DNA of 64,000 nt, taken from the NCBI GenBank assembly GCA_030272585.1, contig BSYQ01000007.1, positions 1,182,001 through 1,246,000 on the forward strand. Reading direction: 5' to 3'. This DNA comes from Bryopsis sp. KO-2023. Lineage: Eukaryota; Chlorophyta; Ulvophyceae; Bryopsidales; Bryopsidaceae. Shown here one piece after another: positions 49,052-59,300 of this stretch. The stretch's first letter is position 1. Every line of letters begins with the position of its first letter. The notes under the pieces were generated by a model. That model saw only the letters and a list, made by a program, of their open reading frames with translations. It ran no database searches and was not told the origin of the DNA. The position numbers and the translations under genes are program-made.

Positions 49052-52000
49052 ATGTCGCCAAAAATGACGCTCCGCAACAAGAAGACGGCCGGTGGGAAAA
49101 AGGGAGGTGGGACGGAGGGGGGAAAAGTGGACACCGCGAAGGGAAAGGGAAAAAAGGGACCGGCGTCGAAAGCGGAAGGAAAAAAGGGACCAGCGTCAAA
49201 AGCGGGAGGAGAAAAGGCACCGGCGGCGGAAGCAGCGAGTTTGCCGCCGCCTCCACCGCCCATGGAAGCACCCACGGTGGACACGGTGGACATGGCGGAC
49301 ATGGATGTAAGGGTGTTGCAATTTTTTGTTGGTGAAAAAAAAAATGTAATGAAATAATGAAATTTCCAGAAAATCAATTTGAAGATATGTTTTGTATCCT
49401 TTCAATTTCACATCTGGAATTTATGGTTTTTGTTTTTTTTCCTTGCAATTGCACCTCTGGAATCTATGGTTTTTGTTTTTTATCCTTTCAATTTCACATC
49501 TGGAATTTATGGTTTTTTTTTTTTTTCCTTGCAATTGGACCTCTGGAATTTATGGTTTTTGTTTTTTATCCTTTCAATTTCACATCTGGAATTTATAGTA
49601 TTTGTTTTTTATCCTTGCAATTGCACCTCTGGAATTTATGTTTTTTTGTTTTTTATCCTTGCAACTTCACATCTGCAATTTATAATATTTATTTTGTTAC
49701 CAGGTGGACATATTTGGAGGTTCATCAGGGAACCTTCGAAAGAGGTTGAGGGATGTCGCTGATGAGAGGGAGGGGGAGGAGGACGAGGCCATGCAGAGGA
49801 TGAAGGCGCCCCGGGCAACAGGACGACTGCAGCCATTAGAAGGGTTTTACGAAGGGGAACTGGATTTCCTTGATGACAGCCCGCCCCCATTCAGGCTGGG
49901 GACACTGCCACCACCCGTGGCGAAGCCGCGTCAAGGTTCTGCAGGAAAGGGCCCTTCAGGTTCAGAACCATCACAGACATCACAGGTGAGATAAAAGGAA
50001 AACATGGAAATGATAAGTTAAAGGTCGGGATGGGTTGCAAACATGATCCAACCACTGCATGGAAGTGGATGATTTAAAAACTGAAAATTGCTTTCCTTTC
50101 CCAAAAATCTTTGCCCTGGTCTTGGTCTGACCTGTCCAGACCGGAAAAACAACCGGTTCTGGACAGGAGTTGATGCCTGTCCAGACAGGCAACAGCCTTT
50201 CCTAGGCAGGTAAAGCGCCTGTCCAGGCAGGTATGTCCTGTCCAGACCGGGTAAATAACCGGTTCTAGACAGGATGTGTTGCCTGTCCAGACAGGTATCT
50301 ACCTGTTCTAGACAGGTATCAACCTGTTCTAGACAGGTTGTCTGCCTGTCTGGACAGGTCATATACCTGTCCGGACAGGCAAGTAACTGTTCACATGTAA
50401 TGTCTTCTTGATGCTAACTATTCTCTGTTTTCTTGTGTCCAGGGGGAAAGCAGGAAGAGGAGACCCTCGGCAAACGCCTGGGTCAAGCGCCTCTTCCTCA
50501 AGCCCGATGGCACCCTCCATAAAATCAGTGATTTTACGGAGGGTGGGGAGGTCACACAGAAGCTTGTTTGCAGGCTGTGTGACCTCCCCGTGAGTTACCA
50601 CCGCAGTTCCCTCACGACTGCGAAGAACCACGCCAAGGGCCACCAACTGAGGACGGAGGAAGATATGCGGAAGAGGGAGGAAGCGGGATGGTAAGAAAAA
50701 GGGACCCAAAACACTGTTGAATGTGCTGAAAAAGAAACCCAAAACACTGTTGAATGTGCTGAAAAAGAAACCCAAAACACTGTTGAATGTGCTGAAAAAG
50801 GGACCCAAAACACTGTTGAATGTGCTGAAAAAGGGACCCAAAACACTGTTGAATGTGCTGAAAAAGAAACCCAAAACACTGTTGAATGTGCATGTGAATC
50901 TGATGCATGGTGTCCAACAGAAACTGAAACAGGTATTATGTGTGTTGCAGGCCACGGGGCAACACCGACAGCACGTCGGGGGTGGTGGTCCACACGGTGG
51001 GGAGGGCCTGGAAACCGACGGAGCATGCATGGAAGGTAGCATGCAAGAAGCTGGCGGAGTAAGTGTGTTTGTTTGTTTGTTTGTTTGTTTGTTTGTTTGT
51101 TTGTTTGTTTGTTTGTTTGTTTGTTTGTTTGTTTGTTTTTGTCTTTGTCTTTGTCTTCGTTTTTGTTTTTGTGTTTGTTTTTGGTTTTGAATGTTCATGT
51201 GCATGTGTGCTTCAGGTGGGTGGCGGAGGAAGGGCTTCCCCTCTCATTGGGGGAGTCAGAAGGATTTCTGGGTTTTGCCCGCGCCCTGAACGGCCGGGCA
51301 GCCCGGATTTCCAGACGGTCGGTGGGGCGGAAGATGGAGGGGCTGTTCCACGAACGCCTGGCCCGGGTAGCCCAAGAAATCAAAGGCCACCGAGATTTGC
51401 AGCAGCAACCGGCCTTCACCGGGGATCTGTGGACATCACGGTGAGCATTGTGTCTTTGATAATTGGTAATCTGAATTGTTAACCATGCTGTTGTGTTTTG
51501 ATTTGTTGTGATGTGTTTTGATTTGTTGTCATGTGTTTGATTCGATTTGCTGTGTTGTGTTTTGATTTGTTGTCATGTGTTTTGATTTGATTTGTTGTGT
51601 TTTGGTGTTGTGTTTTTGCAGGGCGGGTGACAAGTACTTGACTGTCACCGCCCACGCCGTGGATGTCTCCACCAACCCCTGGCAGATGAAGGACTGGATG
51701 CTCGGGGTGTTCCACCTGGATGTGGAAAGGGCCACCTCCGCTGCAATCCAGCAGCTGGTGGAAGACCAGGTTCTCCCGAGCATCCAGTTGGAGGGGTACA
51801 GGCCCACCATCACCACCGATGCGGGAGCTAATATAGCAGCCGCATTTGACAAGTAAGTGAACCAACCAAAAGAAAAATACGGTGCTTGTTTGAAATTAAA
51901 TGTAAGAAACAACCACAAGTTGAAATAGCATGCAATGTGATGCCTGGAAACATGTCCACCTCCCCAAGGAAAAATAAAAGGAAAAATAAAAACACTTAAG

Positions 52001-54447
52001 AGTATGTGTGTAACAAATTGCAGCCGAAACAGTCTCAACTGGGACTGGATGCGATGCTGCTGCCACATGCTCCACAATAGCATGACGTCTGCCCTCACCA
52101 CCGCTCCCATTGGAATTCAGGACAGCCTGAAAAAAGCTACGAGGCTGGTGGAGTATTTTTCAAGGTAAGGACATGAAATGAAAAAAGTTATGGAAGTGAA
52201 CAATACTATAAGGGAATATATTTTTTTTTTCTAAGTTGTTAGTGTGCATTGTGGAGGACCTGTCTGGACAGGTCTTTGTCCTGTCCAGAAAAGGTTAATG
52301 TCTGTCTAGAACAGGTTGATTCCTGTCCAGACCGGTTCATCACCTGTCAAGGACAGGACGTTTTGCCTGTCTGGACAGGAAGTTTTGCCTGTCTGGACAG
52401 GACAGACCTGTCTGGACCGGTTTATCACCTGTCCAGACAGGAAAAACTTCCTGTCCTTGACAGGTGATGAACCGGTCTGGACAGGAGAAGGACCTGTCCA
52501 GACAGGTCTATTGCCTGTCTGTTAAAGGTCAGATATGACGTTTGTTTCTTTGTTTTTTGTGTAGATCTACCACAGCCAGGTTCCAGCTCGACACCCTGCA
52601 AAGGGAGGACCTGGAGGGTCGAGGCCAGGAGGTGCCCACAGATTCGGAAGACGAGGTGGAGGTGGAGCTTGTGGAGGGAAATACAAACCCCCCCAAAGCC
52701 ATCCTGAAGCTCAAAGTGCCCCAGGCCACGAGGTGGAATAGCACCTACGCGATGGTGGAGAGGTATGTCATGTTGTTGGTCATTTCTTTTGTTGTTGTTT
52801 TTTTTTTCCTTTGTGTTTGTGTTTAACATTGTTGTGCCTTGTGTGTAGGCTGCTGAAGCTGGAAAAACCGGTGCGTGCATGGCTGGATGCCCACCACACC
52901 CAACTGCCGGAAGGAGCGCTGGAAAGGGCGGACTGGTAGGCCTTCACATGAACTCGTTTTGATGTAAATCCCAAGTAAACTATTTTCTTTAACCAATACA
53001 AGCGTACCTGTGGAGGGTAGAAAACAAAATTGAATTAACATGTTGTTTATTATTCATCAACTGTGTTTGTTGTTGTGTTGTGTGATTTAGGGATGCATTA
53101 AGGGTGTGCGAAAAGGTGTTTGCGCCCGCCAAGGTGGTCTCTGACATGCTCGAGGCAGCAAAGCACACAACAGGAGGCATGGCGTTCCGAACCATGATGC
53201 GGCTGGCGGCACACCTGCGAGAAGGCAGCAAGGCACGAGATGCACCCCAGTTGGAGAAGGACATGATGAGGGTGGTGGCCCAATGCGTCTACACGAGGAT
53301 GGACGACCCCAACTGGGTGTTTGCAGGGCTGGTGCTGGGGTACTTGGACACAAGTAAGTTTCTGTTCATTGTCTTTGGTTGTTTGTTTTGAACTCCACTA
53401 GAATCCACTGACATCCACTGACATCCACTTCTGTGGTGTTGTAGGAACACGGACGGACTTTAAGTCCTTGCAGGAGGCCTTCAAGTGGGGGCGGGATGAC
53501 AGGTGGCAGAACGTCACGAGGGACTGGTCCACCCCAGAGGCATTGTGGAGCGAGGTGAGCAATCTTTTGTGTGTTGGTTGCTTTCCGTGTTTCTTGTTTT
53601 GCGTGCCTGTTTGTTTTTATTCATATCTCCCTCCATTTTCTGGCGCTTCACTCGGTTTTTCTTTACAACTGAAATAGTCTTTTTTTTATGTTTCATACAT
53701 CATCCAACCGATTGAAAACCATGAAATCACAAAGAAGGAAGGGGGTGATCCATGTAACCGAAATCAGCATCCGAAAACAGAAAAGATCCTTAACTCCCTT
53801 ATCCATATAAATCAGATCAGAGCGGTCATCCCCAGCAGGGATGTTATCAAGCATTCCCATGATGGATGTTGTTATTCTGCCAGGTTCGAGATGAAATTGT
53901 GGCCTTAATGGCCCAGAAGGCCGAGGCAGTTCAGGAGCGTGAGCAGGCGGCACCCCCAGCCCAACCTCGACAGAGTGACCCACGTGCAGATTTCCTGCAA
54001 TTTGAAGACGAACAAGCAGAGGTGCGGACGGAGACTGATGCCCCAGCTGGGGGATTGTTGCTGACGGCTCCACCAGGGGGTGATGAAACAGAACAGGGGG
54101 GGGGCAGTGGGAGTGGGAGTGGGAGCGGGGCAAGGGGTAGGAGGGGGTTGGGGGGCAGAAGCGGAAATAGGTTAGGTAGTCTTAGGAGCATGTGCAGAGC
54201 AGAATTAGATAGGTTCGATCAGATTTGGGAAGGGAGAAGGACGGCCTGTCCTTTGTCCTTTTGGGCAACGGATGGGTCGTCCTACCCTCTGCTGAAAAGC
54301 ATCGCCCCTGACTTTTTGGCGGTGCAAGCGTCTAGTGCGCACAGCGAGAGGTCTTTCTCAAGGGTAGGAGCTTTAGTTAGAGCCAGAAGGGCATCCCTTA
54401 CGCCCCAAAATGTTAGGTATATGTCTTTTCTTAGTATGAACAAATAG
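49052..54447 (+). CDS. hAT transposase, 12 exons, apparently intact
   Basis: Exons: 49052-49306, 49704-49985, 50443-50690, 50951-51058, 51216-51440, 51622-51852, 52024-52164, 52565-52762, 52849-52935, 53091-53353, 53445-53554, 53884-54447. All introns are GT-AG with consistent phases, giving 903 residues. Exons 1-2 are Lys/Gly/Pro-rich and acidic. Exon 3 holds a BED-type finger (CRLC...NHAKGH). Exons 5-6 give GDLWTS and TDAGANIAAAF (first catalytic acids of the hAT core). Exon 7 has CCCHMLHNSM and exon 8 has TRWNSTYAMVER, both hAT motifs. Exon 12 has the C-terminal dimerisation region (PLSFWATDGSSYPLL...SSAHSERSFSRVGALVRARRASLTPQNV). It should bind the element's ends and cut and rejoin DNA in the nucleus. 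Splicing is inferred, but every junction keeps the frame. Confidence 0.9.
49385..49695 (+). repeat. Minisatellite in hAT intron 1
   Basis: About five copies of a roughly 60-bp T-rich unit containing CACATCTGGAATTTATGG or CACCTCTGGAATTTATGG. Open frames here only reflect the repeat. Confidence 0.8.
50129..50393 (+). repeat. CCTGTCC/GGACAGG half-site cluster in hAT intron 2
   Basis: A run of half-sites and palindromes such as CCTGTCCAGACAGG and ACCGGTTCTGGACAGG, the same as in the element's ends, but inside an intron. Confidence 0.8.
50697..50893 (+). repeat. 33-bp minisatellite in hAT intron 3
   Basis: About six contiguous copies of a 33-bp unit containing CAAAACACTGTTGAATGTGC. There are no spacers, so it is not a CRISPR-like array. 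Confidence 0.85.
51064..51140 (+). repeat. (TTTG)n microsatellite in hAT intron 4
   Basis: About 18 tandem TTTG units just after the splice donor of exon 4, followed by TCTTTG-type repeats. Confidence 0.9.
52256..52528 (+). repeat. CCTGTCC/GGACAGG half-site cluster in hAT intron 7
   Basis: A dense array of GGACAGG/CCTGTCC and ACCGGTC half-sites with palindromic arrangements, between exons 7 and 8. Confidence 0.8.
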
Positions 54448-54890
54448 GAGGGGGAAGGGGGGAAGGGGGGAGGGGATCAAAAAAAAACAAGGGAAGGGGA
54501 GAGGGGGGATTAAAAAAAAAAACAAGGGAAGGGGAGAGGGGGGATTAAAAAAAAAAACAAGGGAAGGGGAAAGGGGGGATAAAAAAAAAAACAAGGGAAG
54601 GGGAGAGGGGGGATTAAAAAAAACAACAAGGGGGTAGGGTGGATTAGAAAAAAAACAGGGGGGTAGGGTGGATTTAAAAAAAAACAAGGGGAGAGGGTGG
54701 ATTAGAAAAAAACAAGAAGGGGGGGTTACGAAAAAATTAGGGGAAAGGGGAAAGGAAGGTGTTCATGTTGTGTGTGGGGATTAGGCAGCCAGTTGCAAAC
54801 ACATTTGTGCAGGTGGGGTGATAATATTTGTTTTGGGTTGGGTATTTATGTTGTAAGATTATTGTTTATGACTTCGCTTGCAACTGCAGG
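54448..54890 (+). repeat. hAT 3' untranslated region with G/A minisatellite
   Basis: Directly after the stop, about 54448-54720 is a series of roughly 36-bp units of the type GGGAAGGGGAGAGGGGGGAT plus an A-run. The remaining bases before the 3' subterminal repeats are unremarkable. Confidence 0.75.
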
Positions 54891-54894
54891 TGGA

Positions 54895-55478
54895 TCCTTT
54901 ACTTGACCGGATTCCACCTTTACTTGACCGGATTTGACCTGTTCTGGACAGGAAAACGGTTCTTTGTGGACCGGATTTAACCTTTATTGGACAGGTGAAA
55001 CACCGGTCTGGACAGGCTGGTGCCTGTCCAGATGAGTGAGTCTGTGCGGTCTTGACCGGTGTTCAGCCGGTCTAAACAGACTTGCCTGTCTAGACAGGCT
55101 GAGTTCCTGTCTAGTAAAGGCTAGGACAGGCTTAGACAGGAGGTGGTTCCGGTCCAGACCTGTCCGACCGGTCGAACCTGTCCAGGTTACCGATTAGCGG
55201 CTTCTATGCCTTTATTAGACAGGAAATCACCTGTCCAGACAGGTCCTACCGGTCAGGACAGGAACGAATTCACGAGCGGAAATGAGGCCAGCCGGTCTGG
55301 ACAGGCTCAATCCGGTCTAGTAAAGGTATACCTTTACTGGACCGGAAATGACCTTTATTAGACAGGTGTTGGACCTGTCTAGACCGGTCAGACACCTGTC
55401 TAATAAAGGTCATTTCCGGTCCAGAAAGTGACTGCCGGTCCGGTCCGGTCCGGTCCAACGGGTCGGCGCCCAGGTCTG
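54895..55478 (+). repeat. hAT 3' subterminal half-site cluster and terminal repeat
   Basis: Contains many GGACAGG/CCTGTCC and CCGGTC half-sites, plus the variants CCTTTACT and CCTTTATTAGACAGG. It ends with GCCCAGGTCTG, the inverted copy of the 5' terminus. Confidence 0.82.
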
Positions 55479-55486
55479 TTGGAGAG

Positions 55487-58474
55487 TTGCAAGGAAATTT
55501 TGGACTATCGGAATTCACCTTCCAGGGAGTTCCCTCTCCTCCTTCAGCTCCAACGACTCCCCACATGGATGGCAGTTTACAGCCTTCTCTGGGGACCTCT
55601 TCTGAAAACACTCGATTCAATTCTGGAAAGGAAGCAGCAGAGGTACCTTCTGCAGCTCCTGGAGTTTTGAAGACAAATTCTGGATTATCGGAATTCACCT
55701 TCCAGGGAATTCCCTCTCCTTCTTCAGCTCCAACCACTCCTCACACAGATGGCACTTTACAGCTTTCTCTGGGGATCCTTTCTGGAAGCTCTCGGGTCAG
55801 TTCTGGAAGGGACACACAAGAAGACTTTTCTGCAGATCCAGTTGGGCAACATCAACAGGCAAATGCAACATTTCTGGGAGGACACGAAGGGAGTGCGAAG
55901 ACAAACCTGAATGTGCCTGCAGTTCCACCTCCAACTCCAGAAGCTGCTCAGCTCCCCTTGCGAATGGATAAGGACACCTGTGGACAGACAAAGGAAAAGT
56001 TGGAAACTGGGAGGAACGAGGATAAAGCAGAGCAAACAAATGAAACGAACTCCCCTGAGGATGCCTCCCTACTCCAGCACTGGACATCAAGGTTCCCTGA
56101 CGTCTTCACTGACGACCTACAACACATTCCGAAAAACAAATGGAGTAAACGACTTCGCATATGCCACAGGGAAATAGATTGGAGGATACCTATGCACAGA
56201 ATACCGTTGTCGTCGACAGGAAGACGATACCATCCTACCGGCATCGAGAAACATGAAATCGCTGAGTTCATGGGAAACCTGGAGCGAAAAGGAGTGGTCG
56301 AGCACCTCTTACCTGGACAGCGCGCTCATTTCTCCCCAGTTCTATTCTTGAGGAAGCCGTCAGGGAAACTCCGCAAAACTGTCGACTTCAGGACGCTCAA
56401 TGGCTATTCTCCTCCCTGGGGTTCGTCATCTCTGAATGTGCGTTCGGTGGTGGACTCCATCCCAGCGGAATGGACGACGTTCTCTGTCCTCGACCTCTCT
56501 GACGGTTTCTTCCAATTGGAAGTGTGTCCTTCCCTTCGCCCACTCTTTGGCTTCGAAACGGATGTAGGACGCTATTGGTACCTCCGCCTTCCTCAGGGGT
56601 GGAGTTCATCACCAGGGCTGTTCCATGAACGCGTGAAGTCCGTTTTGGAGGGGAAGGCTGCCCGAAATTTCGTCGACGATATCCTAGTAGGGGGAAGAAA
56701 CCGCGCAGAGCATGACCTCCACCTTCACCAAGTTCTGGAACGCCTTCGCGAGGTCGGGTGGTGCGTAAACCCCTCGAAGGCCCAAATCGCTCGCTCGGAA
56801 GTCCAATTCCTCGGCTACACCCTGGGTCCTGATGGCATTTCGTTAAAACACTTCCTGGAGCAACAGAGAAAAAACTTACCTCCTATCCGCTCTCCCAGCG
56901 ATCTTCGGAAGGTCCTAGGGCTCTTCAATGTCTCGCGCGGAGTGTGCCCAGGCTACAGCGCATACGTGGAACCCCTACACGCACAGCCACCGAACACTCC
57001 TGGAGAAACATTGGACCAACTGGCGAAAGAAGCATGGACGAAAATACTGGAGAACAACATCTCACTTACGAGGGAAGAAGCCTCCACTTTCCACCTCCAA
57101 GTGGACTGGTCGGGAACTGGGCGAGGCTACGTGCTCTTCGCGGGACCACCGGAACAAGGAAGGGTCGTCGCGCTCAACTCCCAACGGCTCTCGGGCGTTC
57201 CTCCGTCCAGCTTCTTGGGCGAACTCCAATGCCTCGCCTGGTCCCTGCGCGATGTCATGCCTTTGGTGGGAGCTCGACCTATCGTGGTTTACACTGATTC
57301 CCAAAGTGCTTACCACCGCTTACGCAATCCTCCTGGGCCAGACCTCATGTCGGACCTCCGTGCTGCTCGCCTCGTCGCTTGGATTTGGTCACACTTCCCT
57401 TCTCCTGGACGCATGCGAGTGGAGTTTCTGGCAGGCGAAAGCAATCCCTGGGCCGACCAACTGTCGCGATGGTTTGCGAAGGAGGACGTCCCAGTCGTCA
57501 GCCCTATCCAGGTGTCGCCATCTCGTTCCGCGCTGCAAGCTCTTCACTCGGACGGTCACTGGAAGTCACATAAACTCCAGTGGCAATGCCACCAAATGGG
57601 CTGGGACGTCAGCCTCTCGGAGATCCACGAGGTCGTTAAAAGCTGTACCACATGCCAACACTTCACGCCACCGAAGGAAAAAGAGACCTTAGGCTCTCCG
57701 ATGAACCCAAAGCGGCCTGGCGAGAGCCTTAACATTGATTTGATAGGACCACTACCTGTTGATTCGAAAGGACACAGATACATAATGTGTTTGGTCGACG
57801 GACTTACTCGCCTTGGATTCGCTGTTCCGCTGAAGAAGTCGTCAACCCAATCCATCCTCGCTACTCTGGACATCTGGCTCAAGGCAGCTCCCACTCCAAA
57901 CACGATCCTCACCGACGGTGCCAGCTACTTCCAGTCTTCCGCGGTCTCCAATTGGGCCCACCGCCGTGGAATACGGTTGGATCGCGTTCCTGCACACCAT
58001 CACAGAGCCAATGGATTGATAGAGCGTTTCAACCGCACGTTACTGGATCGTCTGAGAGTTTTGCAATTCGACCTGGGAGGAGAATGGAGTAATCACATCA
58101 ACAGAGCCTTGGACCAGATCAACAATATGATTCACGACACCACAAAATACTCGCCTGCTGCGTTGTGGCACGCGGGAGAGGATGCATGGGCTGAAGCTTT
58201 GGATCGGACAGCAAAAAGGAGAGCACAGATCAACGCACGACGACCAGCTCCCCATCGTCATTTTCACTATGTGGGAGAAGAAGTCCTAATCCGGGATTAC
58301 GATCGTCTGTCGCGCGAATTGGGAAAACTGGAGCCGATTTGGAAGGGACCTTACAGAATCATTACTCACATTTCCGGCAGAAGGTTCAAGGTAGCTCCAG
58401 TCACGAGGGAAGTTAAAAAGGGACGCAAGCCTTACTTAATACTTCATGCCAACCAGATGAAGCATTATTACTAG
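55487..58474 (+). CDS. Element E polyprotein, 3' part: repeat spacer, RT, RNase H, integrase
   Basis: 996 codons including the stop, continuing the frame of 46224-48488 with no loss. Numbering from 55487: residues 1-110 hold a duplicated unit of about 60 residues (LSEFTFQGVPSP...). RT spans about 220-440 with VLDLSDGFFQL, RLPQGWSSSPGLF and NFVDD (Asp 397/398). RNase H has VDWSG 540, GELQ 579, YTDSQ 603 and NPWADQLSRW 656. Integrase has an H687/H691/C720/C723 finger and D751, D810, E846 in NIDLIGPL, LTDGASYF and ANGLIERFNR, then an IWKGPYRI motif. LPQG...SP is the form seen in retroviral RTs, against MPFGL.NAP in ordinary Ty3-type elements such as B, C and D. It has no ATG of its own because hAT separates it from its start. 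Confidence 0.88.
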   Translation: MQGNFGLSEFTFQGVPSPPSAPTTPHMDGSLQPSLGTSSENTRFNSGKEAAEVPSAAPGVLKTNSGLSEFTFQGIPSPSSAPTTPHTDGTLQLSLGILSGSSRVSSGRDTQEDFSADPVGQHQQANATFLGGHEGSAKTNLNVPAVPPPTPEAAQLPLRMDKDTCGQTKEKLETGRNEDKAEQTNETNSPEDASLLQHWTSRFPDVFTDDLQHIPKNKWSKRLRICHREIDWRIPMHRIPLSSTGRRYHPTGIEKHEIAEFMGNLERKGVVEHLLPGQRAHFSPVLFLRKPSGKLRKTVDFRTLNGYSPPWGSSSLNVRSVVDSIPAEWTTFSVLDLSDGFFQLEVCPSLRPLFGFETDVGRYWYLRLPQGWSSSPGLFHERVKSVLEGKAARNFVDDILVGGRNRAEHDLHLHQVLERLREVGWCVNPSKAQIARSEVQFLGYTLGPDGISLKHFLEQQRKNLPPIRSPSDLRKVLGLFNVSRGVCPGYSAYVEPLHAQPPNTPGETLDQLAKEAWTKILENNISLTREEASTFHLQVDWSGTGRGYVLFAGPPEQGRVVALNSQRLSGVPPSSFLGELQCLAWSLRDVMPLVGARPIVVYTDSQSAYHRLRNPPGPDLMSDLRAARLVAWIWSHFPSPGRMRVEFLAGESNPWADQLSRWFAKEDVPVVSPIQVSPSRSALQALHSDGHWKSHKLQWQCHQMGWDVSLSEIHEVVKSCTTCQHFTPPKEKETLGSPMNPKRPGESLNIDLIGPLPVDSKGHRYIMCLVDGLTRLGFAVPLKKSSTQSILATLDIWLKAAPTPNTILTDGASYFQSSAVSNWAHRRGIRLDRVPAHHHRANGLIERFNRTLLDRLRVLQFDLGGEWSNHINRALDQINNMIHDTTKYSPAALWHAGEDAWAEALDRTAKRRAQINARRPAPHRHFHYVGEEVLIRDYDRLSRELGKLEPIWKGPYRIITHISGRRFKVAPVTREVKKGRKPYLILHANQMKHYY

Positions 58475-58550
58475 GCTTTGAGGGATCTCCTATTTTTTTA
58501 CTAATTTATTTCTCTTTGCGAAATTTCGTTATATCGGAGTTTTTCTGCGC

Positions 58551-58559
58551 GGTGAAGCG
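58551..58559 (+). other. Purine-rich tract of element E
   Basis: GGTGAAGCG immediately before the 3' LTR, shared with element A. Likely plus-strand primer. Confidence 0.6.
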
Positions 58560-58731
58560 TGTTGGGAATTGGATTTCAGAGTAGCCTTAATTTCTGTAGA
58601 TGTGAACTAAATTAGTTGATGAGAGGAGAGATCTTGAAGTATAAGTTTGGAAAGTAGGATTGTGTCCGAAAACAATTTTCTGTAAGAAAAAAACACTTGT
58701 TCAAACAAGGCTAAGGCTGGCGATATTAACA
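58560..58731 (+). repeat. 3' LTR of element E
   Basis: This 172-bp copy looks identical to 46053-46224 and is followed by the target duplication GTTG. Confidence 0.92.
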
Positions 58732-58735
58732 GTTG

Positions 58736-59300
58736 TTTAATTTCATTGTGTGCTTTAAAAGTTTGTTTTAAGGAGACGAGAGGCTCCTGGCAAGGAACCA
58801 CACTTGTAAGCAATATTTTTCAGCTCATTTTTGTGGGTTGTCATTGTAAAGATATGTTAGTTTCTCTAACAAAAAAAAAAAAAAAAATCCGCTGAAAAAA
58901 AGTGAGGGGTTTCACATAGTTAGAAACACCTCACAACCGAGCGGATGACCTTACAAAAAGGTGTTCTAACACAGATGATAAACATTTTATCCTTGCGCCA
59001 AACAAACATCCAGTCAACCTATGAACACAAACATGGGCACATTGGCAGAGTTGAAAAAGTTCTGTCGGGCGTAGATTTCCAATGTTAAATTCGAGAACTT
59101 GACCCTCCACAAAACTGGGTGGAAGTTCCCACCCACAACAAACCAGTTCAATAGGAGGGTTTTCAGTTTGCCTGTCGTACACTTCATACTCCTCCATACA
59201 ACACAGTCACACACGCAGAAAAGAAACGTTGCATCACTCTCCGAGAGTCGTCCCTTTTGGCATAAACACGAGCGACCGAAACAATCCTCCACCGCCAAAA
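58736..59300. other. AGE2 upstream region
   Basis: Host sequence after element E, including an A-run near 58871-58888. It should contain the AGE2 promoter; I cannot identify a TATA box. No gene seen. Confidence 0.4.

Larger units (their letters stand above)
48489..55478 (+). mobile_element. Autonomous hAT DNA transposon inserted in element E
   Basis: The 6990-bp element is flanked by the perfect 8-bp duplication TTGGAGAG (48481-48488, 55479-55486), the hAT hallmark. Terminal inverted repeats begin CAGACCTGGGC at both ends, with CCGAC continuing imperfectly. It carries a TATA box, a 12-exon transposase gene with no disruption, and dense arrays of GGACAGG/CCTGTCC and CCGGTC half-sites at both ends and in two introns. 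The insertion is in the same orientation as E, at a codon boundary. All parts needed for activity appear to be present. Confidence 0.94.
46053..58731 (+). mobile_element. LTR retrotransposon E, same lineage as A, interrupted by a hAT transposon
   Basis: The 172-bp LTRs (46053-46224, 58560-58731) look identical by eye and are flanked by the 4-bp duplication GTTG (46049-46052, 58732-58735). The element is 12.7 kb with the hAT insert and about 5.68 kb without it. A single polyprotein frame of 1750 residues runs from the LTR/primer-binding-site junction to 58474 if the hAT and one target copy are removed. It shares with A the PBS-borne start codon, two N-terminal hydrophobic segments, protease, beta domain, RT motifs and purine tract. 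It lacks the capsid-like region and zinc knuckle seen in A. Confidence 0.93.

Noticed and set aside
49357..49762. Hydrophobic open frames of about 130 codons
   Set aside because: They follow a T-rich intronic minisatellite read in all three frames, with no start context or conservation.
50697..50893. Regular direct repeats resembling an array
   Set aside because: Contiguous 33-bp units without spacers in a eukaryotic intron; a minisatellite, not CRISPR.
50359..51204. 281-codon minus-strand frame with repeated FNSVLG units and poly(KQT)
   Set aside because: Pure translation of the 33-bp minisatellite and the TTTG microsatellite in hAT introns.
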